Positions 21,301 to 36,300 of a DNA stretch of 64,000 bases are shown piece by piece. The stretch's first letter is position 1. Every line of letters starts with the position of its first letter. Under the pieces are notes generated by a model that saw only the letters and a list, made by a program, of their open reading frames with translations, ran no database searches and was not told where the DNA came from. The DNA is from Owenia fusiformis. Lineage: Eukaryota; Annelida; Polychaeta; Sabellida; Oweniidae. The DNA is taken from assembly GCA_903813345.2 (NCBI GenBank), contig CAIIXF020000003.1:21402931-21466930 (forward strand), read 5' to 3'. The translations under genes were made by a program, and so were the position numbers.

Positions 21301-24300
21301 TCTGAAATGACCACTAACTATTGAGGTGAAAACATCACCTCAATGGAAACTGAGACAATGTTTTTGTATTTGAAAATCATGAAATATTTCCCTGAATGTT
21401 GTTGCTAGAGCTGCTGCCTACCTGTTGGACCTCTGCAGTGGTGCTCTTGAACAGTTCAATATAGCGGGATCCAATGCATTCTCTGTGTTTGGTCAGAGCT
21501 CTTGCCGCATCTTCATCAGAGGTAAAGAGGACAAATGCATCTCCTGTTGCTCTGCCGTCAGCTTGGTGCACAAATAGTATGCCGTCTTCTCCATCGAGAA
21601 CTTCCACTGGGTTGTCACCACTTCGGAAAAATTCAAGCTAGAGTGGAGGAAAAAGAGAAAGTTGTAGGAGATAGATAGGGGTTAAAGGTCACCTTCACCG
21701 GGATCTACCCTCAATAGCAATCATGGTGTTGTTTCTATAGCAACCAGAATGTTTGTTGTTTCATGATGAAGATGGTCTTAGTTGCCATGGTAATGTACCA
21801 GCATAAGATCTATGTACATGTAGCTGACATGCACAGAATCACATATATCATTAGTAACCTGTCAGTGTCTCTGGGAACTAGGCCCAAAGCTTGATGACCT
21901 TGACCTCTAAAATCTAGCCACGGGATGAAGTACAAGGTGTTAGCATGTGCAACTAGAAACCATACGAGTGCCAATATTATTAGTACACCAAAAACAGCTA
22001 CTATCCCCTTGTTTAGCCATATACCCATGGGGTTCTTGATCCGTTATACCAGTGAGCTATCATCACAGGGTGTGACCTTGACCTTGGGGCACCTCGACCT
22101 TGAACCTATGGAGCCACCTAGTGAGGGCCACCTGTATTAAACATGTGTACACATAAAAAGCCCAAACTGTTTAATAAAAAGCACCGGACCTCTTACAATA
22201 CTCGAACTTACCGTTGTGATTTAACTCAGTACTGGATTGGCTGTAAATACATTAAACATCTTAGTCTCGTAACCAATTGTTTATGGGGAATATGACCTTC
22301 ACCTTAACCCAATCCAACATTTAGTCTGCTGCACAGATTGTGTTTTCCTTTACCAACACTAGAGTCCTGGGGCCAAGGAAATAGACTAAGTCTTGCATAA
22401 TAAAAATCCTTTACCTCAATTTCCTCATATCAAATCCGAAGTCTATGTACTTAATTAAAACCTTTCCAAAATGGAATGAACCATTCTATGTGTAAAATAA
22501 ATCACCTGATCTGTACAATATAAAATATATCTCATTCACATAATTTCAAAATACCACCATTGTTGAGTACCATGCCGCATAAGGTCCAAAACACCCTATG
22601 TAATCAATTATAGGAATAATGTCGTTCAAAACAACCCATATCTAAATATAAAATTTTCCATACCCTACATTCAATAGTAAAGAAAATATGGAAAAATTAC
22701 TTAGATCAAAAATAACACATACCATCAAACTTAACCCGCAGAAACAATGAATTATTCCAAACATTGATTGTATTCTTGATGCATTTACTTTCACATTTGT
22801 AACTTGTAATTGTTGCTTTACTGTATGTTCCTTAACAATTGGATTATGAGAAACTGTTTAATATTCATCTGTACCTAATTGGCGGTTGTCACATGTTTTG
22901 ATGATAAAATATTTATTCATATTTTAGGTACACTCTTACCACTTGTTCCTGTGTTGCAGAGTATGGTAGGCCTCTCATCCTGATGATCACCTGACCAACG
23001 CCATTACTGTGTCGTGACAGGAACACTTGTGCCTCAACATTGTTGCCTGCGATAGAAGGTAAGCATATTAAAGCCTCAGTCTGAGTACTTAAATTTGATT
23101 TAGTTGAATTAAAGTGAACAGGTCTGTTTTTGAAATCAGTAACTGATTTGTTTAGAATAACCATTGAGATATTTTGTATATCATGTACAAGTACAAGTGC
23201 CAAATTATTCCCTGCTTCAAGTTTTATTCAGTAATTAGACTTCATAAGACTATAGAACTACAATCAACCAAAAGAGAACAAAATTTCATAGTAAAGGTAG
23301 ACGAAAGAGCAATCTCTTACCTCCTGCCACATTTACAAAGTCTTTGCCAGTTGCCTTGTAGACCTCAATATATCTCTGGCCTAGATGATGCTTATGTTTC
23401 TTCAGTGCTAAGTCTCTGTGTTCTTTACTCTCAAACCTGATCAGAGCTTCTCCATTCCTTCTGCCTTGTTGGCTCAGGCACAGTGCTACTCCTCCCCTAA
23501 AATAACATGCAATCTGTATGTTATGAATTCATTCAATGTCTATTCCATTTATGAGCACAGGGGTATGCCATACCATTTCATTCATTTTATGTTTTATTGT
23601 GACACCTCTCCCAGACTTTATCATTGTTGATATTGATGATGCAAGTTATCTCATTCTCATTTTCCAAATACCATTTTGTGATAAACCTACCTTAGTGGCA
23701 TACGTACACCATTCCTATATTGAGTTTTATAATATGGCATTTTCGTCATATATTATGTCTTACATAGAAATATGTTCACCATTGTTCCACGTGTTTAATA
23801 TTGAGATATGTTGTGCCTAGTTGATGATTTACCATGCATGATGTGGAAAGTAAATAGACATGGAGTTGAAAATAAATATATTTACATAGTAACACATTGG
23901 TGGGATTGATTTTAGAAACATTAATAATTGTATAAACTCTACATGTTGTTTTATGAGAATAATAATAACAGTTTTAGTTTAGCGCTTGAAGGATTACAAT
24001 ATTTTCAAAATGGCTGCCTCGTAAAATTAATAAAAATGAATCAGTTTCATATCTGATGTTACATGCAGTCACAACGAATATTGTTTTTACACGTGGCATA
24101 GACAGTTAAGGTTCAGTTCATAATGTGCTGGAATATGACACAATTATCATGTCACATGATAATCCTGTTTGACCAAACAATGCAGACATTTATCAATGAT
24201 TGAATTAATGTTGCATTACATTCACGCCATTTTGAATATTATACCATGCCCATTAAGCTGAATCTGTTAAATATATATAGGTGTATGTAAATAAGATTAT

Positions 24301-27300
24301 GTTTTGGTTAAAAAAAAGGAAATTTGATATAAACTTTACAGTTTCTGTAGGATATGCATGAATTTAAATTTGAGACAACACCTACACAATTGAAAAGTAA
24401 AATGAACCAAGTGTTAATACGTGGATCAATATCACTGATGATCTGCTCAATTTAAAATCAATAACTTTGCCAACTGTTGCAAATCCAAACAATAGCAAAT
24501 GTCTCAACTGTCAGATTGAATAAATAATGATTGAGTTTGAAGCTGATTTTACATTTGAAATATAAGCTGAACTTATTGGGAATTGCCCATTAAGTCACAC
24601 CTGGGTGTCATTTCTACATTTGTTAATTTCAGTTCATTTCTTCAACTTTGTCTTCGTCATTGTTTGCATTGTTTCTCCTTTGCTATTGTCTTTGCTAATT
24701 CTTCATCAGCAGATGATTTGAATGTTTGTGAATTTAGGCAAAGCAATAAATTTTTGTTTAAATATTGTATTGGCAATTAAATTTTAAGATTATTATGGAA
24801 TGTACAATTGAAGAAAAGATGGTATGAAATTTAAAGTTAAAATCAGCGTATGCTAGCTTCATTTAGCATTATTTTGATATTACAACTCTTCATTCAGAAA
24901 CCTGTGTTTGGATCACCGTTAGTTCTGCAGTATGCGAATGAATCATATGTACTTTTCTACCATAAATAGTCATCCCACATACATGTTTATTTACTGTTGT
25001 ATGTGCAAGATTGTTTCTTTACCTGTTTACATTTAGTCCCCTGAAGAATCGTGCTATATCTTGATCAGATGATTGCCATGGTAACCCTCTGGCGCGTATA
25101 ACTGTCTCATCATCAACATAGTCTGCCTTTGTGCTGGAAATACATACAAACAAATCATGTATTATGAAAATCAAGAAAGTTCTAAATATTGTAGTGTATA
25201 TCTGTGTGGATTCAATTTTTACACCAGTATTGTGTATATAGAGGATATCCTTTGATTTATGAGTGATATGATTTTTATCCACGAATGGATATGATATCTG
25301 CACGAGCGAGCGTAGCGAGAGAGTGCAGATATCAATATCCATGAGTGGATTAAAATCATATCACGAGTAAATCATAGGATGTTCTTTTTATTCCATAGTT
25401 AAAGTCATCATCAGAATCGTCGGAAATTAAGTGATTTATTTCGAATTTTCCAAACGATCCGGCGATGTTTACACTAAGCCTCGTTTTGAGTCTGAAGTAG
25501 CAAAAATCCATAAACCATAGCATACGACGTCGTATGTCATGGCTAAAAAACCGTATGCTATGGTTAAGTGAAAATTTGTCAAAAATATCATATTTTACCA
25601 CTGATTACAAAAATACCGTTTTTATTTCCACATGTTATCCTATGTATATCATGCTAACTATGGAATAAATCCTAGTTACTTTGTTGAGCTTTATCTTTGT
25701 TACGTATATCATGAAATAAACAGTTTTTATGTAAAAAACAGTTGGGGTTGAAGGAAGTAGAGAATGGTGAAGTTGGTAAGATTATTGCATATTCTTGGTA
25801 GGCACTTGTTGCCACGTAAATGTTGAAAGGATCGAGCATTGTTCAAGGCACCATTGAATTATGCTGCACTTAACTTCTGCATTTGTTGCATCAGGTGATT
25901 GTTATAAATAATTGTCATCAAAATAACTGGCAAATTATCGCTGTTATGGGTTACTTTAAAGGTATGCTAGGGTGTGGCTAACACTGTGTGGTTAATTGTT
26001 GAAACATCTGAAGTATCTCCTGATTTTTCCACGCAAAGTAGAGACCTAATCATCTTTAAACAAAAATCTATCCTGGGTATTTGTTTAAATATTACTCCAG
26101 GGGAAATGGTATGGCATTTTCAAACTCATTTTTCAATGTATAATTACTCCATTAACCAAGACACTTGTGTTTGATTGATTACCAATCAATAGTGTAACAA
26201 TAAAATGTTGCAGCTTTGAATTAAATGTCCAACATACTATGTCTGATTTTATATAGAGTTCAATAGATGCATTCCAGGAAAATTCAACTTTGAAAATTTC
26301 AAATTGACTTACATGATTAACTTATTTTGATTGGGAGTAACCAGTGCTGCATTAAATGCAGATATACATGTGTAAGGAAACAACAACAAAAAAGGTTTTA
26401 AAGGTAACCAAAATGTTCTGGGGCAATGTGGTATAGGATTGGTTTCTGCATCGAAGCTGTAAGAAATGTTACCTTTTGTGCCCTGTTAACCATATGGTTT
26501 CCCAGATGTTCATAAGTCAACATATTATAGAAATCATAGCTTTATTATTTGAAAGTTATATTTTTTATTTTATTATTTGAAAGGTTATATTTGCTACATC
26601 AATACAAGGGTACTTCAAACACAATAGCAATGAGGAGTAGAACCCTTTTGATTTTCAATTACAGCTCACTCATTGTTGTGCATTACTTTTAAGGAAAAAT
26701 AATTTCAACAGTCTTCATATATATTTTGACTTTGAACTCAAAAACTAATAAAACCACATTTTATGTTTTGATTCATCATTGGATTGTTGATTTACTTCAG
26801 TAGGCAATTTTACTCAAACAATGGATGCTGTTTCATTGAATTCATCGTAGTGTTTGCTCAGCCTACGTTGCCTTCACACAGTATTGCAATAAATTATAAA
26901 ATTAGAATATCCGTAATAGGCAAATAGATCAATTAATAATTTTAATAAAAGTATCATGGATGTTCGTACCCTAGGCTCAATTGTTTGATTATCATCAATG
27001 ATGAATGTCATAACTCACTTCCCAAGTAGCCTTTGTTTCCCATGTGCAGTTATAATTAGACCATATTCATAATTACCAAATTATTCATAATTAGGCAATT
27101 CTGCTACCTGCTATAGATACTTTTTTAAACTATGATGAAACTCAAAAAGATAAGTTTTCCACCTGCGCTCCATTTATAGAAATTATGTATAAACATAGCA
27201 AAATTACATTAAACCAGAAAAATATGGATAAAAAATAAAATTCCATTATGATAATGATTTCAAAAATGACATCCATTACGAATTACAAGAATCTTCCATT

Positions 27301-30300
27301 ACATGCAAAGTAACTCATATTTACCGGGTACTTTTGTCTTGGTCAGCATACCATCATCCAGTATAATATATAAATGCACATAGTTTTTAACCTGTTGGCC
27401 CTTATATATACTGTGTACAATAGCTTCAAAGATTTTCCATAATTATTTGCCTAATATATCTTAGATCTTAAGAACTTTTGGTGTCATCTTAGGTCGGGTT
27501 CTGGGAGATGACACAGTGTATATTGCATGCTAAACAACTATGGATATAGGCTAGGGCTAGGAATGAGAAAAACTTTTTGAAAGAATCTATTTGCATTGCA
27601 AAGCTTGCTGTAAACGTTATTGAATTTTTTATTCAAATTTCTCTGAACAGACTATTGGAAAAGCGATCAATTCCCTGGCAAACAATTTATAGCACTCATT
27701 TAAACCCGTGGTTTTCTGTATAAAATTCAATTTGATATTTAATAAATCTACACGTTGAATGATTTTCTCTTAATATATAATTTTATACTTTTCTTTCATG
27801 AATTCCTAATTCTCATTTAGCCCTTTAACTAATGCTTTGAGAATGAGTTCACAAACTTTGAAATTTCTTGCTGGAGAATCGTAAAGATAACTTATGGGAT
27901 ACAGCCTGTTGCTTCAGTCCTTTATTGTCAGTACACAATGTGTGCATGAATATTCCTACCAATAAAATAATAAGGTGGACATATGAAATCTACAGTAGTG
28001 TTAGACACTATAGGAGTAGCAATGAATGAAACAAACAGATACAAAGTTCACTTTCCAAGTTGCTTGGAAATACCAGATTGTGATGCAGTTTGTTCAGAAA
28101 TCGAAAGAGAAATTATATGGAATTTGAATTGTTCAGCGACTTTTTTCTTGATACCATGCGTTCATCTTTCACCATGTAGTTTACTGCTGTTTATTGAGAT
28201 ACTACAGTAAAACTTTTCTTAGTGAACACTTCTCCCTCGTGAACACCGTAGTGGACACCCTTCCTCTGATCATACTCTATTGACTTCTGTATAAATTACC
28301 CTCTCTGTAGTGAACACCTACCAACACTAAATGTTGTTTTTAGCAGAAAATGTTCAATATACACAGGTTTTACTACATATAGTGACCCTTTGTATAACAA
28401 TGTCATCATGTCCATATAAGGCATTAACCATGGAGATGAGTTGGAATGAGGGGGTGTTAAGTCTCTCATATTGTGATGTTAAACAGTAATATTATAATAA
28501 TAGTTTTTCCAATAGAAATAAAAATGCATGCTTGGAAGACCAATATGATACTATTCATGTAATATATGCATTTTTATATAAAATGATATAAAATATATGC
28601 ATTAAATAACATGAAATGTTTGCCACATCATTAACTATTGAAACCTTAGTAGATATATTAGAATTTACATTCTGCATATGATCCCATGCCCTTATGTATA
28701 TCAAAACATCCTGGATTCACCATTCTATTAATTAGCCTGAAATATATTTACAAGACATGTTCATAAAACCATACATAAATACCATATTAAGTATTTTTAT
28801 TGTTTCATAACGTCATAGGTCACTGCTCATAAATGACTCGGTAGATTTAAGTTCACTTATTTAATAAGCCATAATGTAAAACATGGATAGTAAAGGTTTC
28901 AAACCATTTACATGATATGACATATCATATCAGATTCATCGCAAGCAAACAAACCACCATTAGAAAAAGTTAAACATGCTTTCAACTTGACAGGCTTTAT
29001 CATTGTAAATAGTCAGTGACATTACCAAAGCCATAAAATATATATCATTTGAAAAGATCAAATGTGAAAAACAAATAATTGAATGTTTTGTTTTGAGAAA
29101 TGATATTTGTTGATGATGCGTATCAACATTTGTTTGCTTTTATTTGTTTATTTATTATCAGTATTTTTAATTTATGATCACATATATCACATATACAGTA
29201 TACAAACTGTATATATTTGACTGTTAAAAGGGGGAGGGTCTCAATCAGTTTGCAACCTCTTATCAAGAGAAATAGCTAAAAACTCATCGACAGAAATAGC
29301 TAAAAACTCATCAACAGAAATAGCTAAAAACTCATCAATAGAAATAGCTAAAACCTCATCAACAGAAATAGCTAAAAACTCATCAACAGAAATAGCTAAA
29401 AACTCATCAACAGAAATAGCTAAAAACTCATCAATAGAAATAGCTAAAAACTCATCAATAGAAATAGCTAAAAACTCATCAACAGAAATAGCTAAAATCT
29501 CATCAACAGAAATAGCAAAAACTCATCAACTTTGCTCTGGAGAGAGAATAGTAAGAGTGGAACTATGGGAAGGAGAGAATGATTCTGATATGTTAGTTGT
29601 ATATAATGATATATTTGTCACTTGAATGGGCCTATATCAACCTGGTACCAGTATGTGATAAACATATTTTCTCGTATCACCTGCAGAAAAATATGCTAAA
29701 GATGTTGATAAACATGTATATATATCAAGCCCACTAGTTAGTTATGATGAGATGTGATATATATGCCACATAAAATAATCATTTAATATGTTGGCAGCAT
29801 TTTAGACATAGGAGGGGCCAAATTGATGAATATTTTGGTTTTGTTCAAGAGGGCAAAATTAAACAGCAACATCAGTTACTTATATGGTACTTTTATGATA
29901 TCAGCTTACAAATTGCCCTTATATTCTGTGTATAAAAAATCAAAATAAGAGATACTGTGATATCATTGATGTATACTTGTATATGTGTGATGGATGCAAG
30001 GTTATCCTGTTCTGTAGTCGTTCAGAAATTCCACTCAAACAGTAACTGCAATTATACCATTGACCTCATTCAAGGAGTAATTGCAATATGATGGGAATAT
30101 AGCATCATGTGCATTTCTGAGTTTGTATTGTCTGTTGAGGCCAATTGTGATGTCATATTTCCTGATATTTTTATTGTTTTATATCTCCCATTGTCTCCTG
30201 AAGGAGAAGCCTCTCTTTTCTATTGCTCCTTATGAACAGTTTGAGTTATATATAGACAGTTTGTTTTTCCAGGATGAATAAACTATATATTGGAATACAC

Positions 30301-33300
30301 TAATATGTTAATTCCAGGTTTTGTCTAAAACCAAATAATTAGCTCACACAACACAGGAATTTTCATACATTTGGTTTCAAAATGGGTAAAGAAGTTGACA
30401 CACAAATGCTGGACAACTATGAACAAAGGGGCTAGTCTAGATAAAGTATATCAAGAGACCTGATAAGACAACACGTGATGTAGACTGCCACAAACATATG
30501 CAACAGTTCCCATCATACACCTTCCTCAACCTAAATTGAAAGACAACAGCTCCTTCATGACAAATACACTGCAATTATCACACCTTGAGTTTAACAATGA
30601 TAATCAATTAGTGTATCTAATTGATAAACTGGCCATTTGTTTGCTTTTGAAGTTTTTTGTTTGTAAGTTTTTAAATGTTTCTGTTTGTTATGACTGACAA
30701 TGCAATTACAAGGTCACATGTTAACAGGAAACAGTGAACACCTGATAACAGTGAACACCTATTGATAGTGAACACCTATCAACAGTGAATGATTTTCTGT
30801 AGGTCTTAATGTGTTCATTCATTTGAAGGATTCACCGTATTATCTGATTAAACTTCTCATTGTCAATGAATAGTATTATTGCTCATGCATCTGATCTATG
30901 AACTTATATGCTGGTGCAATGTATCATGTCAGAGTTCAGACCTTCAATGGGGGGAGGGGGGGGGTAGATTGAGTAGATATCCATTATGATTAACAAGTGC
31001 TCAGTTCAGAGTTCAAAGTATTTGATAGTATGTATACTGGGTCTGGTGACTTCTGTTTATGTACAATTTAGTTACATCCAAATCTCGATGTTTATTTGCT
31101 TTTCTACTGAGCTGGATTATGTACATGGACTTATCTCTTGTTAAATTGACAAATACATTGGACAACATAATGTCTGTTTAATATCTGTAACATTTTAAAG
31201 AAAAGAATGGGTAAGGTTTGCCGCTTGGAAATGAATGTCACTTTGTATGCCAGGGTCAGTGTCACATGACCATTGATGTCATGTGACAGAAGTTCTGTCC
31301 AGATATCCAACGTATATTAGTTGCTTTTTATAACTGGTGAACATGATTGTGTTTTAATGCAGCATACATTATGTGAAGGCCATGTCAAAAATATATGCTG
31401 TACTGTTTTTGAGGAAAATAAAAAAGATATTTTAAGGAATGGCCCAAGTGCTCCTTATCCTGTAATTATGGGCTGAATATATGAGTACTTTACCTAATTT
31501 GTGTGAATTGAACAAAATGTTGCAGTGATAAATAAAAATGTTGGGCTGAAAAAATGTCCTGGGAGATTCTACAGCTGGCTGTTATAAGGTGTGGGGACTT
31601 AAGCTTTGTCACAAATCTATATTTGTGTACAAATCACCTTATTGAGAGGCTTGAGCCTAGTTTCATGATTTTGTCACCAAATTTAATTTTGAATTGTTTA
31701 AATTTCCATCCCTTTTGCATTTGGTGGCTTGGCTGAATTAACATGTTCAGTTTGGATTTACTTTTGATTTTATAAATATCATGATTGTAGTTTAAGTCTT
31801 CTAATTTTGGTTTATCAATTCTGTTTTTAAATTTGTGTTATATATGTACCACTGTGTACTCTGCGGATTATATTCTTTTGGATTTGACACTTTCCTTTGC
31901 CAGTTATGGCTTTGATTAACCATGGAAAGAACTTGCTGTTCTGTTAAAAAGAAAATATGGAGAAATGATGTCAATTTTACTCACCATATTCCTGGCTCCA
32001 GGCCATCTTTGACCACCTCTGCCTCACCTAAGTCATGTCCTGCAAATATAGAAGAGGTAAATATAGAAGAGGCAAATATAGAAGAGGTAAATACAGAAGA
32101 GGCAAATATTATAATATTTCTGAGGTTTGATGATAAGAGCCATATTGGTAATACATGTATATTGGTTATTCCTTGCATGTGATTTGATAATAAAAAAACA
32201 GTACAGAATATATATAGTATTTTAGTATATCATTATGGCAGAAAAATATAAAGAAATGTGTGTACATGAAAAAAAGAAAATAAAAAAGGTGAAAAAAACT
32301 TTTGAATGGTATAAAAGTGCAAGCCATTTTGAAGATGAATAATTCTTTGAAAGTGACAAATTAGTATTCTGTTCCAAAACCATGTTAAATGTAAGATTTG
32401 TCTGTACAAACATTCCATTTTTTACGTGAGTGGATTCAACCAAATCTTATTCAACCATATATGAATGTTTGCAATGTTGATTCAACCTACTTCAGGCTAT
32501 CAGGCGCTTATATCTATCCCAATCATTTTGTGAAATATTCTATAATTTGGTTTAAGGTAAAGGTGTCTGACCTCTCTTCAATTTGTCAAAACAGCGGCAT
32601 AGAGTAAACATGGCGCTCACTGGTACTTCAGTAAAATATTTTCCTTGATTAGTTGGTTTGTACAAAAACGATGTCACATTTCTTTATATTATTAAGGAGG
32701 AGTCACAGTAATGAATTAAGAAAATGTTTTCATGTCATTTTATTATGCTCAGTCGTGTTATATAAATGAACATTCCAGGGTGGTTACTTTGTAGTGTTTA
32801 CAGTGCTGGGGAATATCTTGGTCATATTGTGCCCTTAGATGTTTACCAACATATCTGAAGAATGGTCTTAAATTCCAAAAGTTTGATATTCTGGGGAAAA
32901 GCATTGTATGAATGTTGATGTCATTGTATTTGTTTCAAACCACACATGATGCAAGTGCAGATGTCATTTTCCTTAAAAGATTTTTTATGAGGGTCATTTT
33001 CCTTAAAAGGAAGCCAAAGGGGTGATATGAGGGGCATTAAGGTGTTTGAATCAATGAATGCTTGTCCCGGACCATCAACTTACGAAGGGCCTTCATCTGA
33101 TATCTGCCAATGTGTACCACTTATTTGTTAGTTTTTTACTTGACAAACATGAATAAGAGCTTTGTATTGTGAGTAGAGAATGACAAGTTTATACTAGAGA
33201 GTGTTTAGTCGAGTTATACAGAGTCCTGTGTGAAAAAGTCGGTTTAGTTTGTCATTGATATGTTTAACTACAAGGCTTTTGAGTCAACTTATGTTTTGAG

Positions 33301-36300
33301 GGTGTTTTATTGAAAATAGTTATTAAATGATTCATTTATGAATATGAAAATGTGGAATTATTTTAACTTCATCGAAACGTGATCAAATGTATGCTTCAAA
33401 CTATGGCTCTTAATTATAACTGAATGTAAACTTTAAATAGCATTTAAGTTGTGTATCCTGGTATTGAGCGTGTTTAACTACAGCATGTTACCGACTATTA
33501 ATTAATAATTGTGACCTTATCCCTACTTGCTATCATTTGAACAAAGGTAACATGTGCCTCTATGATGTCTTTGTTTAATTCACAAATGTTGAGTATTGCA
33601 GATAAAACTTTGAACCGCTGTGTAATTTAAAAATGCCATTTTCAAATGTTAATCAAGATTGATACAAAATAAAATAAAAAAGTCATTCAGAAAAGAGGCT
33701 TTGAGGTATTTCTGATTAAACATGTTTCAGAAAATATTATTAAGCATTTTGTTTCTGCATCGATTGAGGAAATGATAAGTTTATCACATTCATTTTAATA
33801 ATTCTTACATATTTGAATTGTGCTGATATTAAACAGAGGATGCAAAACTTGTGTTTAAAACTTTATTAACATTTCCAGATATTAGTTATTTGATCTTTAT
33901 TGAAACTTTGATGTGCATACATGAACTATTAGATTTTGTTGAATTAAGAATCCTATTAATTTTATTTTGCAATTTTTTGATATGCTTACAATGAAGATAA
34001 ATGTGATGAATTTGGATTCCGATATAAATCCATTTTACATACACATGATTTGAAATAAATGTCTTACGAGTCTAGACTTGAGATTAACTGATTTACCTAG
34101 CAAGGATAAATTATGATGACCAACACTTATTTCGTGGAAGCCAGTATCTTCAAGTTTTTTCCTCGGGATAATAAACAGAATTTTCAGTGTTTCTCAGAAC
34201 ATTTCTTAAAATTTCATATTTCTAATGTCATAATGACATAAATATTTCTAAATGATTGCAAAGAAATTTATTGAGAACTTTTTCCGAGAATCCGCTTCAG
34301 AATGTTTTTTATTACGTGCATGTTATTATTTAATGCTTGCCCACAAGGATATCTCTATTTATCAATTCAAATCAACATAATGTTGTATCAATTAAGTTAA
34401 CCATTTTTCTCTTATATTTCCGATATCAACTACTGCTCATCTGCTGTTCAGTCTAGCGCACATCCCCATGGATTTATATATTTATCCCATGTACACAAAT
34501 GTAGGTTTAGCTCAGTTTGAGATGATGTGAATAATACTGTATTACCAATAATGATAATCTATGTGAAACATTATTAATCCAATGTAGGCATATTCAGTAA
34601 ATGCTTGGATTAAATCCAACAGGAATGATGTATTGTAGGGGATATTTTATAGGTCCCTATGTATACAATTCAGCGCTGTAGCATTTTTATATATTTGCTA
34701 CAAAATGAGTTTTAATTTATTTGTAACAAAGATAAAGATCGATCATGATGAGTCGTTCTACTATTTTTATCAGTTACATGTTTAGAGTGAATCTGTCTTT
34801 TAACATTGAACATCTTAAGTCTTGAGCGAGAATTGGCCAGACATATATTCTTTGAAAGTGGTTACTGTAGTCCTGAATTAAGTGGTCGAAATAAGATCCT
34901 TTAAAGATGATTGTCTGTTTGTTTTGTGGTCAGGCATGGATTGAAAAAAGATAATAACTTTAAAAAGTTGAAAAAAATGTAAAGGTTGTCATAGGTCCAT
35001 ATGATAATTTAACATGCATGATATTACTAACAGGTACACTCTGCACCAAACAACATCAAAATATTAGCATTGTAAATTATCATTTGTAATTATAATTTCA
35101 CTCCACAATATGGTAATTAACATATTGTTTTTTCTTCCCATGAGAACTAATTGTTTTTTAATAGTACTTGACATTGTGATTGGGTATTAATTACCTAGCA
35201 GGGGTTTATTGGTTGATATACACTACACCTCTATACTGTCAGCTCAATTAACATGAAAACGTAGGAAAACAATAAACGAAGTTGATATAAACCTCCATAC
35301 TAACAGTTCAATTAACATGAAAAAGTATGAAAGTATATTTAATGTGATAATGCAATGAGTATTACCTGGATGGACATTTCATATAATTTCATTACACATT
35401 TAAATACAACTTGTAATATATGGTTCGACTATGACATTTGAATATAAAGGTTAAAATGATTGTGGGAGGAGGAGAATATTGGTAAATGACAACGCTGAAA
35501 CCATCCAGGTGTAAAATATAATAATATCCGAGTTATTGGGAATTTCACATTTGTTCAAATCATTTGCTTTGCAATTTGTTTCTCTTTACTCAAGTGGAAG
35601 AAATGATGCTTGGAATGCAGGAATGTAGTAGAATATTTGTATTTTCCTCTTCATTTTTTCCAATATTTATGCAGAATTAATAATAAGTACATATTAGCAG
35701 AATATAATAATGTCAATCCCCTTAGGCATTAAAGACTTTTTCACATATAAAAATTGACACATTTCAATATTTAAAGGTATTGTAGAAAGTCTGCGTATTC
35801 TGCATTTTATGATGAACTGTCTTAAGGAAAGGCTTTGAGTACAGTAAAACCTTTCTAAGTGAACACCTCTCTCTAGTGAACACCTGTTTCAGTAGACACT
35901 CTACCTTCCTCCACACATACTTTACTGACTTCTGTTTAAATTACGCTCTCCATAGTGAACAGCTACCAACAGTGAACATTTTTTGCAGGAAAAATGTTTA
36001 ATATATTTACTGTACTAACGTATAAAGAAGAAGAGTTTAACTAACTTACCATCATTTATAAGTCTGTGCATAATGGCTGCCATCTCGTGACATTGCCTCA
36101 TACCCCAGTCCATAGATAGCGCCTCTTCTATACCTAAGACTGCACAAAGTTAAGGAAATATTTGCATACAAATCATATAGAATTTATTTATTAATGCTTA
36201 ATGAATAATACTTAAATTATACAATAATAAGTAATGAAAATTAAGAGATGTACGAGTATTTGTCTTTCTTTTTGTTTGGATCAAAAGGAAAAGAGGTGGA

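Larger units (their letters stand above)
25134..31984 (-). other. ESRP intron 5 (6.9 kb)
   Basis: Contains a 24-bp minisatellite (29268-29530), a MITE copy (28204-28376), a related AGTGAACACCT fragment near 30730-30790, and a foldback complex (25245-25670) close to the exon 6 acceptor. No further exon seen. Confidence 0.65.
32040..36049 (-). other. ESRP intron 4
   Basis: AT-rich with no gene seen. Includes the MITE at 35839-36015, and at its 3' end the 15-bp tandem repeat that forms the acceptor of exon 5. Confidence 0.65.

Noticed and set aside
29268-29530. CRISPR-like regular repeats
   Set aside because: Units are contiguous with no unique spacers, and the host is eukaryotic; it is a minisatellite.
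31922-32182. Plus-strand 86-codon frame with [11 protein letters not shown] repeats
   Set aside because: It is the antisense shadow of ESRP exon 5 and of the 15-bp tandem repeat.
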